A stretch of 64,000 nt of DNA from Chlorokybus atmophyticus (GCA_009103225.1 RHPI01002438.1:444612-508611); one strand, 5' to 3'; positions 45,545 through 62,305 are shown, counted from the first letter of the stretch. Numbers and translations: made by a program. Notes: generated by a model not told the origin, from the letters alone.

Positions 45545-46922
45545 CTATGAGCTGGCGCCACTGCGAATGCGCGCAGCTCCCTTCTTCTTCTTGGGTGCGG
45601 CCTCGTCCAACTGCAAAAATTATGCTTACACACCAAACTAACACTCATTGCACTGTTCAGCAGATATGCATCACAATTATCGCCATGCACAAGCGCACTC
45701 CCTGATTAGCATATTGCTCACCTCCTTCTTGACTGGTGCCTCCTTCTCGGATAGTATCAGCTCAATGTGGCACGGGGAAGACATGTATGCTGCAAACAAT
45801 GCGATTGTAAGAGAATTAGATTCATATAACAACACACGCTGACACAGGGTGCACTTACGGTTGATGCGACCATGGGCACGGTATGTGCGCCTGCGCTGCC
45901 TCTGAGCCTGGTTCACTTGAATATGCGAGATGAACAGGGTCTCGACATCCAGCCCCTTTGACTGCAAAGCGAGACACACACGCATATAACAGTCAATGCT
46001 CACCATCTTCAGAGCATCAGCATGCTGGCTTCAAAGCACCCAACTGGCGTAATGCTGCGAACACACACTTGAAGGCATTGTACAACACGCGTGAGAACCC
46101 TGAGCCAAAACAAACTGTGCACAAACCTCAGCATTGGACTCGGCGTTCCTGAGAAGACCAAGCAGGAACTCGCAGGACTTCACTGGCCACCGGCCCTGGC
46201 CGTTGGAGTGTCCAGCAGCCTTCGCCTGCGCTGTGCGCCCTACACCGCCGTTGAAGCGCCTGAATGGAATTGCGCGCTTGTGGCCAACGACGTCCTCCAA
46301 GTATTTCTTGGCCTTGCCAACCTGCATCTTCCTAATCGCCATGGCCGTCTCGCGCGTGTTCTGCAACCACACGGCATTACAGACAGTAGTTGTGCAGTGA
46401 ACTGTTGCGGCAGACGCTACACCACTACCGTCGACAATAAACGGCACAAAGCTTGGGCTCTATGCATGTTACCTTGAAGTGGACGCGCAGATCTGAGCCC
46501 CTGGCCTTGCAGGACTTTGTGGCATCATCGGGCTCGCGCGCGTACTTCACCTGCAAAGGTTGGGAACGAAAGTCATACAACGCTTTGCACTTGATGAAGT
46601 GCATCTCAACAGCAGGCTCTTATGCGTAACCACTCAAGCACCAAACGCTCAGCTCGGCATTGCTGATCACTGCGACCCAACCTACAACATCCACTCTCTT
46701 GTACAATCACCATGCACCAAGGGCCAGCTAACCAAGATCCCACTGGAGTAGCATAATCTTCGTGCCGCATAAACACAAACGAGGCCACACTGCTCCCAGA
46801 CCACACCCAACCCACAGAACCAGTACTCCGCAGGCGCCTCATTGCCAGATCCAGCACAGCTCCCACCCCAACAACTCCCCAACTTAACCCTGAAGAGCTG
46901 CTGACATACACACACTCACCAT
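45545..46922 (-). CDS. RPL17: 60S ribosomal protein uL22 (RPL17), six exons
   Basis: Large-subunit protein that lines the nascent-chain exit tunnel. The first coding exon is the start codon alone (46920-46922), cut directly by GTGAGT. The second begins [20 protein letters not shown] and ends LRVHFK. The third gives [40 protein letters not shown] and [14 protein letters not shown]. Then come [49 protein letters not shown] and a short basic tail ending SGASS with TAG at 45545-45547. The match to eukaryotic uL22 is continuous except for the usual variable C-terminus. The upstream GC-rich stretch is shared with the RIIa-like gene on the other strand. Confidence 0.96.
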
Positions 46923-47671
46923 CGTGCCGGCGGACGACGGCGCCGCGTAACCCGGCGGCGGTGGCGGCGGCGGCGGCGGCGACAGCGGCGCCTAAGAGAC
47001 CGGTGATGGAGGCTGAGTTAGGGTTTGGCCCGCCGCCGCCGGAACTCACCACGATATCTGCTGCAGAACCGATATCGGCACGGCGTGACGCCCGCCTGCG
47101 CGATCCGCCCCTCTTGAACAGCGCGCGCCTCCGCTTTGCACAGCAGCGCAGCGGCTTACACGAGTAATGACCTGCCGCGCTGTACAGAGTGTTGTAGTAG
47201 CGGCTGGCACGTGATGCGGGAAAGTGTGGTGCGGAGGTCAACGCTGAGCAGTGTCCTGGTATTGCTGGGGCAAGGTGACAGCGCTTGCGGCTTTGAAAGA
47301 GTGACTGGTGCGCGTGGAGAGCTGGTTCTGAGCTGCGTGCAGAGAAGAAGGCGAAAGGTGCGTATGCTTTGTACGACCAGCTAGCTATTGATTGGTGTGA
47401 AGGAACTGCTGTTGGGCTTTCTGGTGGGTGCCTTCTGAGGTGTACAAAAGATGCAAGAGGCAATGTATTTTCTTGCCACTCTTGTATAGTGTGGTTGAGT
47501 TATTGAGATCAATCGTAGTCAAATCTGTGCTATGATATCATGGGTGCTGGTAGATTACGCTATGGGTAGATTGGTGCAGATTGCGCTTAAACGCAACTGC
47601 ATGCACTGCCTGTAAACTCTATGCACGTTTGTTCATACTGACTTTGCACTTGTAGTGACCTCTGAGGGGAC
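46923..47671. promoter_or_regulatory. Divergent promoter region between RPL17 and the RIIa-like gene
   Basis: About 750 bp with a strongly GC-rich GGC/GCC-repeat section at 46950-47100. It may also contain noncoding 5' exons of the RIIa-like gene. Confidence 0.45.
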
Positions 47672-47940
47672 ATGGACCATCCAGGCGGAGAGCGCAATGT
47701 CATTGAGTCGTATGCGTACAGTTTCGAGGTGCAGAGCTTACTGTCCAACATGGTGCACTCCCTCATCACGCACACGCCTGACGGTATGCCTTGTTTTACT
47801 GTGTAACATGACGACATTGCATTTACAACTGCTGATGAGTATGTTTTTGCTCTGCAGATCCAGTCAAGTATATGATTGAGTGGCTGCAGCAAGAGGAAAT
47901 CAGACGAAAAACCACACCGCAGGCACAAGTGGCGAATTAA
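47672..47940 (+). CDS. Small RIIa/DPY-30-like docking protein, two exons
   Basis: Exons 47672-47783 and 47858-47940 join in phase to 64 residues. The core SLLSNMVHSLITHTPDDPVK, followed by YMIEWLQQ, has the pattern of RIIa-type dimerisation-docking helices: a hydrophobic first helix, a P-D/E-DP turn and a second helix ending in IxWL. In other proteins this bundle binds amphipathic anchoring helices, often in cilia and in PKA or chromatin complexes. The protein is nearly all domain; an upstream exon could add more. It is convergent with MCM4. Function is inferred from the fold pattern only. Confidence 0.7.
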
Positions 47941-48132
47941 CCCATTCTTGCCAACCCATCTGACTGACTAGTAAGGCTTTGTACCCTAGCATATTGTATA
48001 TTACAATGGATATCTATTGCGCTTCTGCTACAAACCGCCAATTACCTAGTTTCAATTGATGTGGCTGTACCACACCCAACGGACATGTTGCTGCGTCCCT
48101 TGGTCGGCTCAACAGTATGACTGACACTTGGC

Positions 48133-52065
<3,933 letters not shown>

Positions 52066-52130
52066 CTGCATGCACGAGCAAGACGTGACTGAGCTACTCA
52101 GCAAGTCGAGTTACTAGCGGTGCTATTCAG

Positions 52131-52355
52131 CCACCAGCCATCAGATGATGTCCAGCGCACGTTCAAGTGTTGTGCATTTCTGGCATGTGCTGCATTGCGT
52201 CCAACATCTTAACAACAGCCAACGAGTAGCAAGACCATGCTACTTGGCCACCAGCCATCAATAGAATCATGTTCAGCGCACGATCAAGTATCATGCATTC
52301 CTGGCACGTGCTGCATTGGTCCCCAGCAACATAACAGCACCCAACGAGTAGGAAG
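52131..52355. repeat. Tandem duplication of about 115 bp
   Basis: Two adjacent units, each opening with CCACCAGCCATCA and sharing CAGCGCACG, CTGGCA-GTGCTGCATTG and CCAACGAGTAG. They are roughly 85% alike by eye and lie just upstream of the identified MCM4 exons. Confidence 0.8.
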
Positions 52356-53337
52356 CCAAGGTCTACTACGGGTAGTCTTAAATCACTGGATCCATTCGAG
52401 TAGGGTCACAATTCATCACGCATATTGCATTTGCGACATCCTCAACTCGGTTGTGGTAACTCACTCTGGGTTGGGCTGTGGTCCGCCATCGCTGCCCTCC
52501 TACTTCTACTGCCCACTTGGCAACACAACCACACAGCTCCACCTGAAGCGCTGCTGCCAGCAACTTCAGCTTAACGTCACGCTCCAGCTTGAAGCAAAGC
52601 TTAGAGCTCAGCGTTCATCCCGCCGCCGCCACCAACGCCGCAAACGCTCCCGCCGCCGCCCAGCCAACACCATGAGCAGTGCAATGCCTCTGCTTGGGCG
52701 GGAAACCAGCTCTGCTGAGAAAACGCGCGGGAAAGCTAAGCACTATGGCATGCATTGGCAAGTAGCTTGCAGGCAGAGAAATAGGGTTTGTTAGGCCGCT
52801 GAGGTGAGCGGGCGCAGAGGAAGGAGGAGGAGGAGTTAACAAGGGAGGCGGGACGGCCGTGGGCACGTCTGTGGTGTGGGTCGGAATCTGTGTGCGTGTG
52901 TCTAGCCGAGCTGGCTGCTTTCGAGCTGAACATGCTGGCTAGACGACATTGCAGACGCCTGCTTGAGCCAGATCAGGGCAGGCTTGACGAGCAGTAGGCC
53001 TAAAGTTGGGGAGGCAGACATTGCTGGGCCGCTGGCCATTGCGCAGCCTCCCCATACCGGCTTGACTGAGCTTCCTTCCGCTATCGCCCAGCCATGTTCG
53101 CTTGACACACAACACCGGCGCTTGAACATCTTGAGTGTGCACGCGGCCGTGGCTAGCGCGACGGGTCTTGTTGTAATTGCGACAGACCTCTTCGTGCGGC
53201 CACCCGCTTATCCGCTACAATGGTAATGTGTTTACATGCATTCCTATAAACGTTGATGGTGTTAAAACGCTGGCATTTGTGCGCTGTGGGTCCGCTGGCA
53301 CCTTGAAGTCACAAGTCACTAACTTTGCTCTGCTCAG
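52356..53337. other. Region between the MCM4 5' end and the SFT2-like gene
   Basis: Should contain the missing first exon(s) of MCM4 on the minus strand and of the SFT2-like gene on the plus strand, plus their promoters. No start could be chosen with confidence; a GC-rich patch at 52610-52680 is the likeliest start area. Confidence 0.45.
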
Positions 53338-54656
53338 AACTGGCTGGGGTTTGGCAAAGGGCAGGAGAAGCAGACGTCGTTACTGGCGGAATGGAACAAA
53401 TATGCAGCAACTTCACAGGTTTGGATCTGGCAATGTGATGCATCGGCAGCATAGCTAATAGCAATGCCGATGCAAACTGTTCATCTTCCAAACAGGCGCA
53501 TGGCGAGGATTATGCGCCTGTAGCGAAGTCTGACATTGAGCTGGGCAATGTACCCTCAACATCATCGTCAACAAGCATGATGCCTTTCCTGAGCTTTCCT
53601 TCAGCAGGTCTGCTGCATAATTGGTCAATGCTAGTTTCTGCTAAGCTGGTAGTCTGTGCACTCTCTTGCCGTCTTTTCCCACAAAACGTAATATATCTGC
53701 ACAATCAAGTTGTTTGTGACAGAATTTCTGTGTTCTAGAAACAGTACTCAACACCTGCGACCACTGAGCACTCATATTGACCATGTAGCAACATCTCCAT
53801 CCTGCGCAGGGTTTGCCCGAGGGGCGATCACCCAACAAACGAATACAACAACATCTGCGCAATCTGGCAGTGATGCCTTCGCTGGCGTCATGCGTTCAGT
53901 GATGACACGAGTGCAGGTGGCGTCTTGTTCTACCTGCTTGTTTTGTACGTTACATAGGATCCACTGACTTGATGTGTTGGCAGACCGGAGCCGCTGGTGT
54001 CCACACCACAGTAACAGGGAGTGTGTCCCTGATGCCAAACCAGCGCCAGCTTGCTATGTTTGTCGGAATGGAGCTAGCAGGTGTTTTCTTCCTGGTTCTA
54101 GCGTTTACTGTAGCCCTGCCTGTGCTGGTGTTGGCGCCACAGAAGTTTGCCCTATGCTTCACCATAGGGTGCATGCTGATATTGGGTGGCTTTATGGCTC
54201 TTCGCGGGCCAATGCAGCAGCTACAACATATGCTTTCAAAAGAAAGGCTTCCGTTCAGGTGAGGTTGCAGTTGCCCCTTCGATCAAAACACTAGACACCT
54301 GCTGCGTTTGTACAAAGACTTGACACTCTGATTGCCCTGGCAGTGCGGCTTATCTAGCAAGCATGTTTATGACCTTGTATGGCGCAATGGTGGCCCACAG
54401 CTACGTGCTTTCTGTGGCGTTCTCCGCGATCCAGGTAAGCACACACTTGGGAACACTCCAGTTGCGTGCATGCTTGGTGCTGGTCCTGCCACGCATCTGA
54501 CTTTGGCTTTGTCGATCGCAGGTGCTGGCACTCTTGTACTATGTGCTCTCGTACTTCCCAGGTGGCGCGGCAGGCGCACGGATGTTGACTAGTGTTATCT
54601 ACTCCGTTACTTCTCAATTATTCTCTCGCGCTGTTAGTGCCATTACAGGGCGGTGA
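53338..54656 (+). CDS. SFT2/GOT1-like vesicle transport membrane protein (5' end incomplete)
   Basis: SFT2-type proteins are small Golgi tetraspan proteins that assist fusion of endosome-derived vesicles. Exons: 53338-53418, 53496-53607, 53810-53916, 53984-54258, 54344-54434 and 54522-54656. The N-terminal cytosolic part begins NWLGFGKGQEKQTSLLAEWN and is Ser/Thr-rich. The four membrane segments follow the SFT2 pattern: MELAGVFFLVLAFTVALPVL, FALCFTIGCMLILGGFMALR, YLASMFMTLYGAMVAHSYVL, and AIQVLALLYYVLSYFPGG. GPMQQLQHMLSKERLPFS, with its RLP-type bend between segments 2 and 3, is family-typical. The initiating exon is not identified. It is divergent from MCM4. Confidence 0.85.
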
Positions 54657-56621
54657 TGGCATTAAGCGTGTAGCAAAAATGTGTTGCACATAATCTTCTC
54701 AACAATGCAATGACAGTATATGTAACATGTACCTTTCCATACTACGAGGAGCATTGGGTTGTTGTGAGTATTCAAGCACTAATTGCTCAGAATGCTACAG
54801 TGCTAAGGGTATCAATTACTGATTTGTTTGCTTACAACGTGCATACGCAATGTGGAACACGCGCGCTAGTATGAGCCATGCAGCATACTTGGACACATGC
54901 CGCCACAGTTAGCTGGCCACTCGTGGCAGTTGCTAACACGTGGCGCTGTCAGTTCAGGTGGGCTGCTATGCAAATTGGTTGCTGCCGATGCCCGCCTCCC
55001 CTGCCTGCCTTGAGTTCCTGTAGTTGTTTGCGTGAGTGTTGGCAGTTGTGTTTGAGTTTGCAACCGTTGGGGGCACGGGCCCCTAACTTGACTTGTTGTT
55101 CTTGCTTGTGTGCTATTGGTCGGGTCCGTTATAATAACTAATGCTTTCATTTGCGTGGTTGAGCTCCGTGTATTGTTTTCTGTGCATGCATGCAACCAAC
55201 ACATCAGCCCCCCCCACAAATGCATACATATAGCATACTGGTTGGTTGTGCTAAAGATGGTGGAGGATACTCCGACAACCCCTGCCCTCTCACGGTCCCG
55301 ATCTCACAATGTGCATGCTTTGCACATTGTGCTGGGCACAGTTGAATGCATGCGTTGTTGAAATTAAGCGCGTAGTAATGTGGGTGTTTTGTTGTGCGCT
55401 TGGCATAGAGTGTCATCTTGGAATCATGTACCCTATGCGTTGCCGATGTTGTGGCTGTTGGTTACTTTCTTACGCATAGGTCACGCGCACACCCTTTTGC
55501 CCACACAAGTAAGTGACCGACATTGGATTGTTTTAGCTAAGGTTGATTGCTGATCAGCTTGTTCCAATTGCAGCAGCCGGTTCTTCCACAGTCTTTGCGT
55601 ATGCAAGTCAACTTGCAACGGTGTGCCCCGAAGTGGACACAGCAACAACCAAACCGCCAAGCAAGCAGCTTTGCCGATCTCGTGCCTAGCAAGCTGCTTG
55701 TAGTCGTGTAACCTCAGTGCTTTCACAATGTAATTACACACTTGGCGACACCATCAGCACCAGCAACTTGAAGCAGGCGGCTGCAACAACCCTTCCATCA
55801 ACAAGAGTTGCTTGCTCACTTTCTCCACGACAATGAAGACGCTGCGTGCCTGTCTCATTGAATCACGCGCTGACTCACTCACTCACTCATTCGCCTCTCT
55901 GCTGCCGCCACACTGTCGCTGCTGCTGCTGCTGCTGCTGGCACACAGGCGGCAGCGGTGCAGCGGTAGGAGCGGGGGAAGGAGCGCGGACGACGGCGGCC
56001 GAGAGAGAGTGGAGTTGTGCAGGGGGGAGGGGCTCATTCTCTGCCTATACGCAAACCACACTACACCCTGCCCTCCTCCAAAGGCGGCATGGTGGAGGGG
56101 CAGAGCACAGCACATCCACCATGACCCCCACATGAGGCAAGGCAAGGCGCTGTCTGCTGCTGGGCTCTGGTCTTGTCGCGAGGGCCTAGCTCTCAGCTGA
56201 TGCGCATTACCCTTGCCGCGATACTAAGCACAACACACGCACAGTCTGCTACTGTACAACAGCAACCTGCAATCTGGTTATTGTGGAACGGAAGCAGGGA
56301 GCAACTTTTGATGCGATTCTTCAGTCAGTGCGCTAGTCTCTGCGGTTGTTGCATGCACTCAGACTCTAATGAAGCGTGCATAGATGTCGTTGATACACAG
56401 ACAAAAGAGAGAGCAAGACCTCGTTGCTATGCACCTCTCCAAATGCATGCAAGAGAGAGCATAATGTGGCCGTGGAAAGAGCATATGTGCAACGTCTGTC
56501 TTCACGCACAGGTCTTCGCAAATCACGAACATGCAACTGTAACACCACACGTCCCCGAAGTGCTTCAGCGCACATGTTATGCGCGTGTTGACTGGGGGCA
56601 TGTATGTGTGTGTGTACAGGC
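54657..56621. other. Intergenic region
   Basis: About 2 kb with no supportable gene. It includes a CTG run (about 55920-55942) and a GC-rich section (55960-56110). Short ORFs look random. Confidence 0.55.
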
Positions 56622-57871
56622 ATGGCAACGGGTGGGCTTTTACGGACGTGTGTATTACTAGCGCCTGTCAACCGGTCGGTGAGAACCTGTTACTGCCGCG
56701 CTGACAACATGGGGTTGGGCAAGCGCGCAAGGCGAGCACTTGCCCAAACTCCTCAGGAAAGCTCCGACACTACTGCTGGAAATACGTGCGAAGCGGATGA
56801 CAAGGAGCGTTTCCACGCAGCGACGGTGGAGGAGTGGGGAGCATGGCTGGAGCGCAACCACCGCGACCGAACCGTGGGCGTGTGGCTCGTCACGTGGAAG
56901 ACATCCGCTGGGCCCGGCCGGCCACGTCTCGCCTACAGTGAGGCAGTGACAGAGGCCCTGCGCTTTGGCTGGATCGACAGCAAACCGCGCAAACTCGATG
57001 AGCACCGCAGCATGCTCTGGTTCTCACCCCGCAGGTGTGTGTGCGTGCGTGTCTGTGTCTATGTGTGCCAGTGCACGTGCATTTGCATGTGCGGATACAG
57101 CTGGCTAGCTACGCATATATGTATGTGCCAACGTTACAGCCTCCGTGTTGCCTTTGCACTGCAAGAGAAAAGCATGGCACTAGATGTGAACGCCAGTCAC
57201 AGCTAGTGTGCTAATCGTCATTGGTGCTGCATGCATGCATGCATCGCGTCATGAGGTTGTCAATGATAACCTAGCTGCTGCAAGTGAGACGGTTGCTGTG
57301 TGTACACTGCGCAAACACCCATCACTCTGCATTACACAGGCCATGCAGCGCCTGGTCGGCGGTAAACAAGGCGCGCATCATGCAGCTGGAGGCCGAAGGG
57401 CGCATGCAACCGGCGGGAGCGGCAGTGGTAGCTGCGGCGAAGGAGAGCGATGCGTGGAGTCGGCTCGATGAGGTGTGCCAACCATTGCATGTGTTGATGA
57501 TGGGTATGCATGTGCAATGACATGCATGCGCAGGTGGAGGCGCTGGTGGTGCCCGCAGATCTCGCCACCGCGTTTGACACCCAGGTGCACCAGCGCACGA
57601 GAATCAACCCACTTACATGCCCACACAAGGCCTTATCAGCGCTCAGACTATCTGCACTGATTTGTGTATGCACGTAACCGTTCTGTTCTGCTGGTAGCAG
57701 GGGCCGGCCGCATGGGCGCATTGGAACGGTTTTCCGCGATCGGCACGACGCGGCATTCTTGAGTGGATTATGCAAGCGAGGCTGGCTGAAACTCGGCGGC
57801 GGCGGGTGGAGGAGACGGCTGAGTGCGCAGCAAAGGGAGAGCGGGCGAATCGGTGGCCGCGACGGCAGTGA
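56622..57871 (+). CDS. YdeI/OmdA-family protein, four exons, possible transit peptide
   Basis: Member of the bacterial YdeI (OmdA) family, linked in bacteria to resistance to certain antimicrobial peptides; the molecular activity is not settled. Exons 56622-57034, 57340-57472, 57534-57584 and 57701-57871 have phases that fit. The core matches the family: ATVEEWGAWLERNHRDRTVG, VWLVTWKTSAGPGRPRLAYS, ALRFGWIDSKPRKLDEHRSM, FSPRRPCSAWSAVNKARIMQ, then EAEGRMQPAG and WAHWNGFPRSARRGILEWIM. Starting at 56622 gives a leader, MATGGLLRTCVLLAPVN, without acidic residues and rich in Arg/Thr/Ser, like an organelle transit peptide. ATG 56709 would give a cytosolic form. The bacterial-type family in an intron-bearing gene suggests old horizontal or endosymbiotic transfer. 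Confidence 0.85.
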
Positions 57872-59495
57872 TGGCGGTTGGTGGTTACGTGCGTGTGCGT
57901 ATACAAGTGCTTGCTCGTGCACCTAGGCGCTTCTAGTAGTAGTACCGTAGCTCAAGCTACCAGAACCATTACAATAGGTTAGCAAACCATCAAACTATGC
58001 AGTGCGTTTAGCAGGCTACTACATAATCTGCAACTCACATTTACCGGATGCTTTTGCACGCACGCACGCACGCACGCACGACAGTCAATCCCTAGAAGGT
58101 TGATTGGTACAGCCTTCACAATCCTATTCGGCACACTACTGACACAACTAGCAGTTGTAGTGAACGAGACAATCACTACCGTACTGATGTATGCACAAAG
58201 AGCACAACCAATGGTGTTCCAACCCTGCCTATCCACACTACACGTACCAATCAACGCACGTTTCTGTCTCAGCTGCGAAAAGGCCTCCAACATCCGTCCA
58301 TGGCCATGCCATTCCATGGGGATCACCACAAAACACAAATCTTACAAAACCACATGCCATCATATTTCTTTGGTCAATCATAGTAGTCAAGTAGTTCAAG
58401 TCAGTAAACCAGACGGAGTGCACACAACTCTAGTGGTGCGGGGAGGACCCAGACGCGCAAAGAGCCAACACACAAGGCGCACTGACTAGGCCTAAAGCAG
58501 CTTGGCTTTTGCCTTGCAGCAGCAGAATTCTGCGCTGCGGCAAGGCTAGAAGCATGGCGACGACGGGGCGAGTGCCTTACCCCTAGGTAATTTGCCCCAA
58601 CGTTTGGTCCCGCGTAAATCTATTGATCTATTGTCGCATTCATGTTACGCGTCACGCATCACGAGTCGTCGTGATTCACGACGACGCGCGACGCACCTCC
58701 TGGTCTGGAGCCCTGACAGCATCAAGCAGCCTGCTATTCCGGCCTAGAGAACTACTTACGGGAAGACTAGCTTATGCTTCATCACCTGGTTCTCACGGCT
58801 CTACCATGGCTTGTTTTGGTATATGCTAGTGCATCATGAGGCTCGCTTCGCGTCGTGTGCCTATAACCAGGCGCATTGTGCGCATGTCGCCTCGCTTGCA
58901 TGCGCTTGTGTTGGCGACTGTGGCGGGGTTGGTGGTAGTGCCAGCCGTTATTGGCAGGCTTTGACCTAGTGAGCGGAAGGGCAAACGCCTTCGTCCGCAC
59001 TTCCCTGGCCCCCAAGCGAGCAAGTGGTCGAGAAGGTCAGCAGGTTGTGTTGGGGAGGATGCTCATTGTCATGGTTGTAGTTTTTTACGTTGATACTGGT
59101 CGTACGACAGTGGCTGCTTGCACAACATTCGCCTTGATGAGACTGGTTGCTGTTATCATGGCCGAAGGGACGACTTTGCATGCCTGTCACATATGGTCTT
59201 GGTCAAGTCAGTGCTAGTTGTGCGGGCATGTTAACTACTTACTCGCTGTCTATAGTCCTAGCGCCTGACAACTTACTGAAACCTTGATGTACATGCCAGC
59301 TGCTAACCTGTTACATTGATCAGATGTTGCCAGTCAGCTATGTCGTTTGCCCTTGCATTATCCAAGTGACAGCTTGCTGCACGCTGTGACTCGACACATG
59401 CGTTTGTGGCTAGCCAACAGTTGCAATGCTGCATTCCGCAGCCATCATGATCATTGACTGCACACAGCTGAATCCTGTCTTGCAGCTCGGTCAAC
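57872..59495. other. Intergenic region
   Basis: About 1.6 kb containing a CACG tetranucleotide run (about 58059-58080) and no recognisable gene. The right end should hold the pyruvate kinase promoter. Confidence 0.55.
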
Positions 59496-62305
59496 ATGCC
59501 GGTGGGTCCGGAGCCTCTGTCCATCAGAGCGCGCACAAAGATTGTCGCCACTGTGGGCCCGGCTTGCGCCAACCGCCTGCAGGTAGCATTTACAAGACAT
59601 CGAAGTTATCTTCATGCTGACAACTGCTCTCGGTCGTCAACATGCTAGTGCTACTCATGCAAGTCACAGCTATGTTGTCTGCTATGATGAGCGCAACACA
59701 CATTGTTGTTGTTGCCTCGTCCAGGAGCTTGTGGAAGCTGGCGTGGACGTGTTTCGTCTCAACACGGCGCATGGTTCGGTTGAAGAGCGCACAACTCAGC
59801 TTGCGGAGATTCGCCGCATAAGCAAGGAGCTCGGCAGACCAATTGGGTAAGACACAGCCAATTTGAGTTGTTCTTGACAAGACACCAGCTGTGTCAAGCT
59901 GTCGGTAATGCTTAGCCAATACGTCTTAACTTGGCTGTGTGTCTTGAGTTGGAGGTGTCGAACCATACTTGTGTGAACTGTCAGGGTACTGTGTGATCTT
60001 TCTGGACCTAAGATTCGCCTCAAGAAGCTGGTTCAAGACCCAACGGAGTGCAAGCGCGATGAGATTTACACTTTCATGAACGGTACACCTCAAAAGCCGA
60101 CAGAGCTGGCCAGCAATTACGGTACAAAGATAAATCCAGTCGTTTGGCTGCCTGCACTTGGCATCTTAGCTGACACTTACACGCATACGCTGTGTTGCCC
60201 ACAACCAGAGCCTCTTGTTGACGAAGTGCAAGTTGGAGAAAACATTGCCCTTGTTGATGGCACCGTCAACATGGAGGTACATTATGCAATGCTGTTCGCA
60301 GCACAGTACCACATGCTAGCGCATCACATGAAGACATGTGGTCATACAGATTGCATATGCACATGGTTGTGTGCGCACGTGCTGCAAGCATGCATTTAGT
60401 GTCACTCCTGCAGGTGATTGAGAAAGGTGATGGTTACGTCAAAGCCAAAGTGACTGGGCCTGGCCCCATCAAGAGCAATCAGGGCATCAATCTGCCTAAC
60501 ACCACCTTGAGTGTGCCCTCGCTCACTGAGAAGGACATTATGAATGCTGAGTGGGCCTGCAAGCACGAGGTGGACTTCATCTCACTTAGCTTTGTCAGGA
60601 CTGCGGATGACATCATCCAGCTCAAGAAGTTCATCGCAGACCGGAAGTCACAGGCGTGGGTTATTGCCAAGGTAGGTGTGCACATGCACGCGCACACGTG
60701 CGCGCGCGCGCCTGCGCACATATGTGAAGCTGTGCACGCACATTGCATCTTTAGCGCTGCACAACTTGTCATTCATTACTTCTAGATTGAGATGGCAAAG
60801 GCGGTAGAAAACTTGGAGGAGATTGTCAAGGCCACCGATGGAATCATGGTGGCTCGCGGCGATCTTGGTGTTGAGATAGACATTGCACGCGTTCCAATCG
60901 TGCAGAAGCAGCTTGTCGGGCTGTGCAGACGCTATGCCGTGCCCTGTATTGTTGCCACACAGATGCTCGACTCCATGACACACTCGCGCATTCCCACCCG
61001 TGCAGAGGTGAGTTCAAGGCATCACATTCCAGGTCGGTCATGTGGCTGACAAGTTCGGGCCATTATTTACTGAAGGAAAGGAGAAGCGTGTCAACGGCAT
61101 GCTGTCACGGTCTGACTGCTTGCTCGGTCAAAATGACAAGTTTTAGCTTGCTGATGATAGGCGACAGATGTTGCTAATGCATGCCTTGATGGCACGGATG
61201 CGACCATGTTGTCTGGTGAGAGCGCGTCTGGTGCGTTTCCCGTGGAGAGTGTGGCGATGATGACACACATCCAGCTGCTTACAGAGCCGCTGCTCAAGGT
61301 ACGTGAGAGGTGCAGGAGCTGACCGGCTGGTTGTTGATGTTTGTATAAAGGGATGTTGGCGTGAGGTGTACATGCTGTTGTCAGGAACAAGATCTGCCGC
61401 CACTTGTGCTTGGTGTTGGTGGAGTCAGCAACATCACCGCCGCTTGTGTACACGGTGCATCAAAGATTGCAAGGCAGTTAGGTGAGCTATTTGTATGGAA
61501 CAGTGTACACAAGAACGTCGAGGGTGTTGGCTGCGTGCAACGCATGCGACACATAGCACACATGTCATAGCATAGCTGGTAGCTGCATGCTACCAGCTAG
61601 CGCAACATACGGCACAGGGCAGTGTCTCATCGCTGGCTTCCAGCATGTATCTCTCTTTGCACATGATACCACTACAAGTGAAGTGCATAGTGGTTTTTGC
61701 AAACAGTACAAACATGCTTTACGCTGAGATGCCCGTGTACTTCAGATGCCAAGCTCATTGTTGTGGCCACCGCCAGCGGTCATACAGCCATTCTGAAGGC
61801 CAAGCAGCACGATTTCATTCCAACCATTGTCGTGAGCAAGAACCCTGGAGTCCTCCGCCAGTGCAACCTGTTGTGGGGAGTTGTGCCTCTAGAGGTGACA
61901 ATACAACACACTACCACCCTGTCATCACACAGCAGCAAACACGCATGCGCACTGAACCCAACTTTACCTCAGCAGTTTTTGCTCGAACTCAACAGTGCAG
62001 ACTTGTCTATCAACTTGAATCTCTAACCGGTTGTGGCTCATACGGCTTCGAACAGGGAGCCCCTGCTGATGACCCAGATGCATTGCAAGCGTTCATTGAA
62101 AAGTGGGGCCTGGAGGATGGGTGCTTGCAAAAGGGAGACTCGGTTGTGATGGTCAGCGGCAAAATGGGCTCAGTAAGTGGATATTCAATGCTGATTGTAC
62201 TGTCAACAGAAGTTAAAGCTATCTGCACGCAAGGAACTGATGTTGCTGCTCCCCGCGCAGGGTATCCACAACGCGGTGCGCGTGCATGAGGTTGGTTCTG
62301 ACTAG
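59496..62305 (+). CDS. PK: Pyruvate kinase, eleven exons
   Basis: Converts phosphoenolpyruvate and ADP to pyruvate and ATP, the last step of glycolysis. Exons: 59496-59582, 59725-59846, 59985-60082, 60209-60276, 60414-60671, 60786-61007, 61161-61298, 61385-61481, 61746-61894, 62056-62172 and 62261-62305. The A domain shows [85 protein letters not shown] and [20 protein letters not shown]. The B domain is [17 protein letters not shown] and [17 protein letters not shown]. The C-terminal domain is shorter and altered ([30 protein letters not shown]), ending [12 protein letters not shown]. The start [17 protein letters not shown] leaves no room for a transit peptide, so it is predicted cytosolic. 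FNTAHGS-type wording replaces the more usual NFSHG. Confidence 0.95.

Noticed and set aside
46606-47463. 285-codon minus-strand ORF upstream of RPL17
   Set aside because: It spans the RPL17 first intron and GC-rich promoter. The Ala-rich and Ser-rich composition reflects GGC repeats rather than a protein family.
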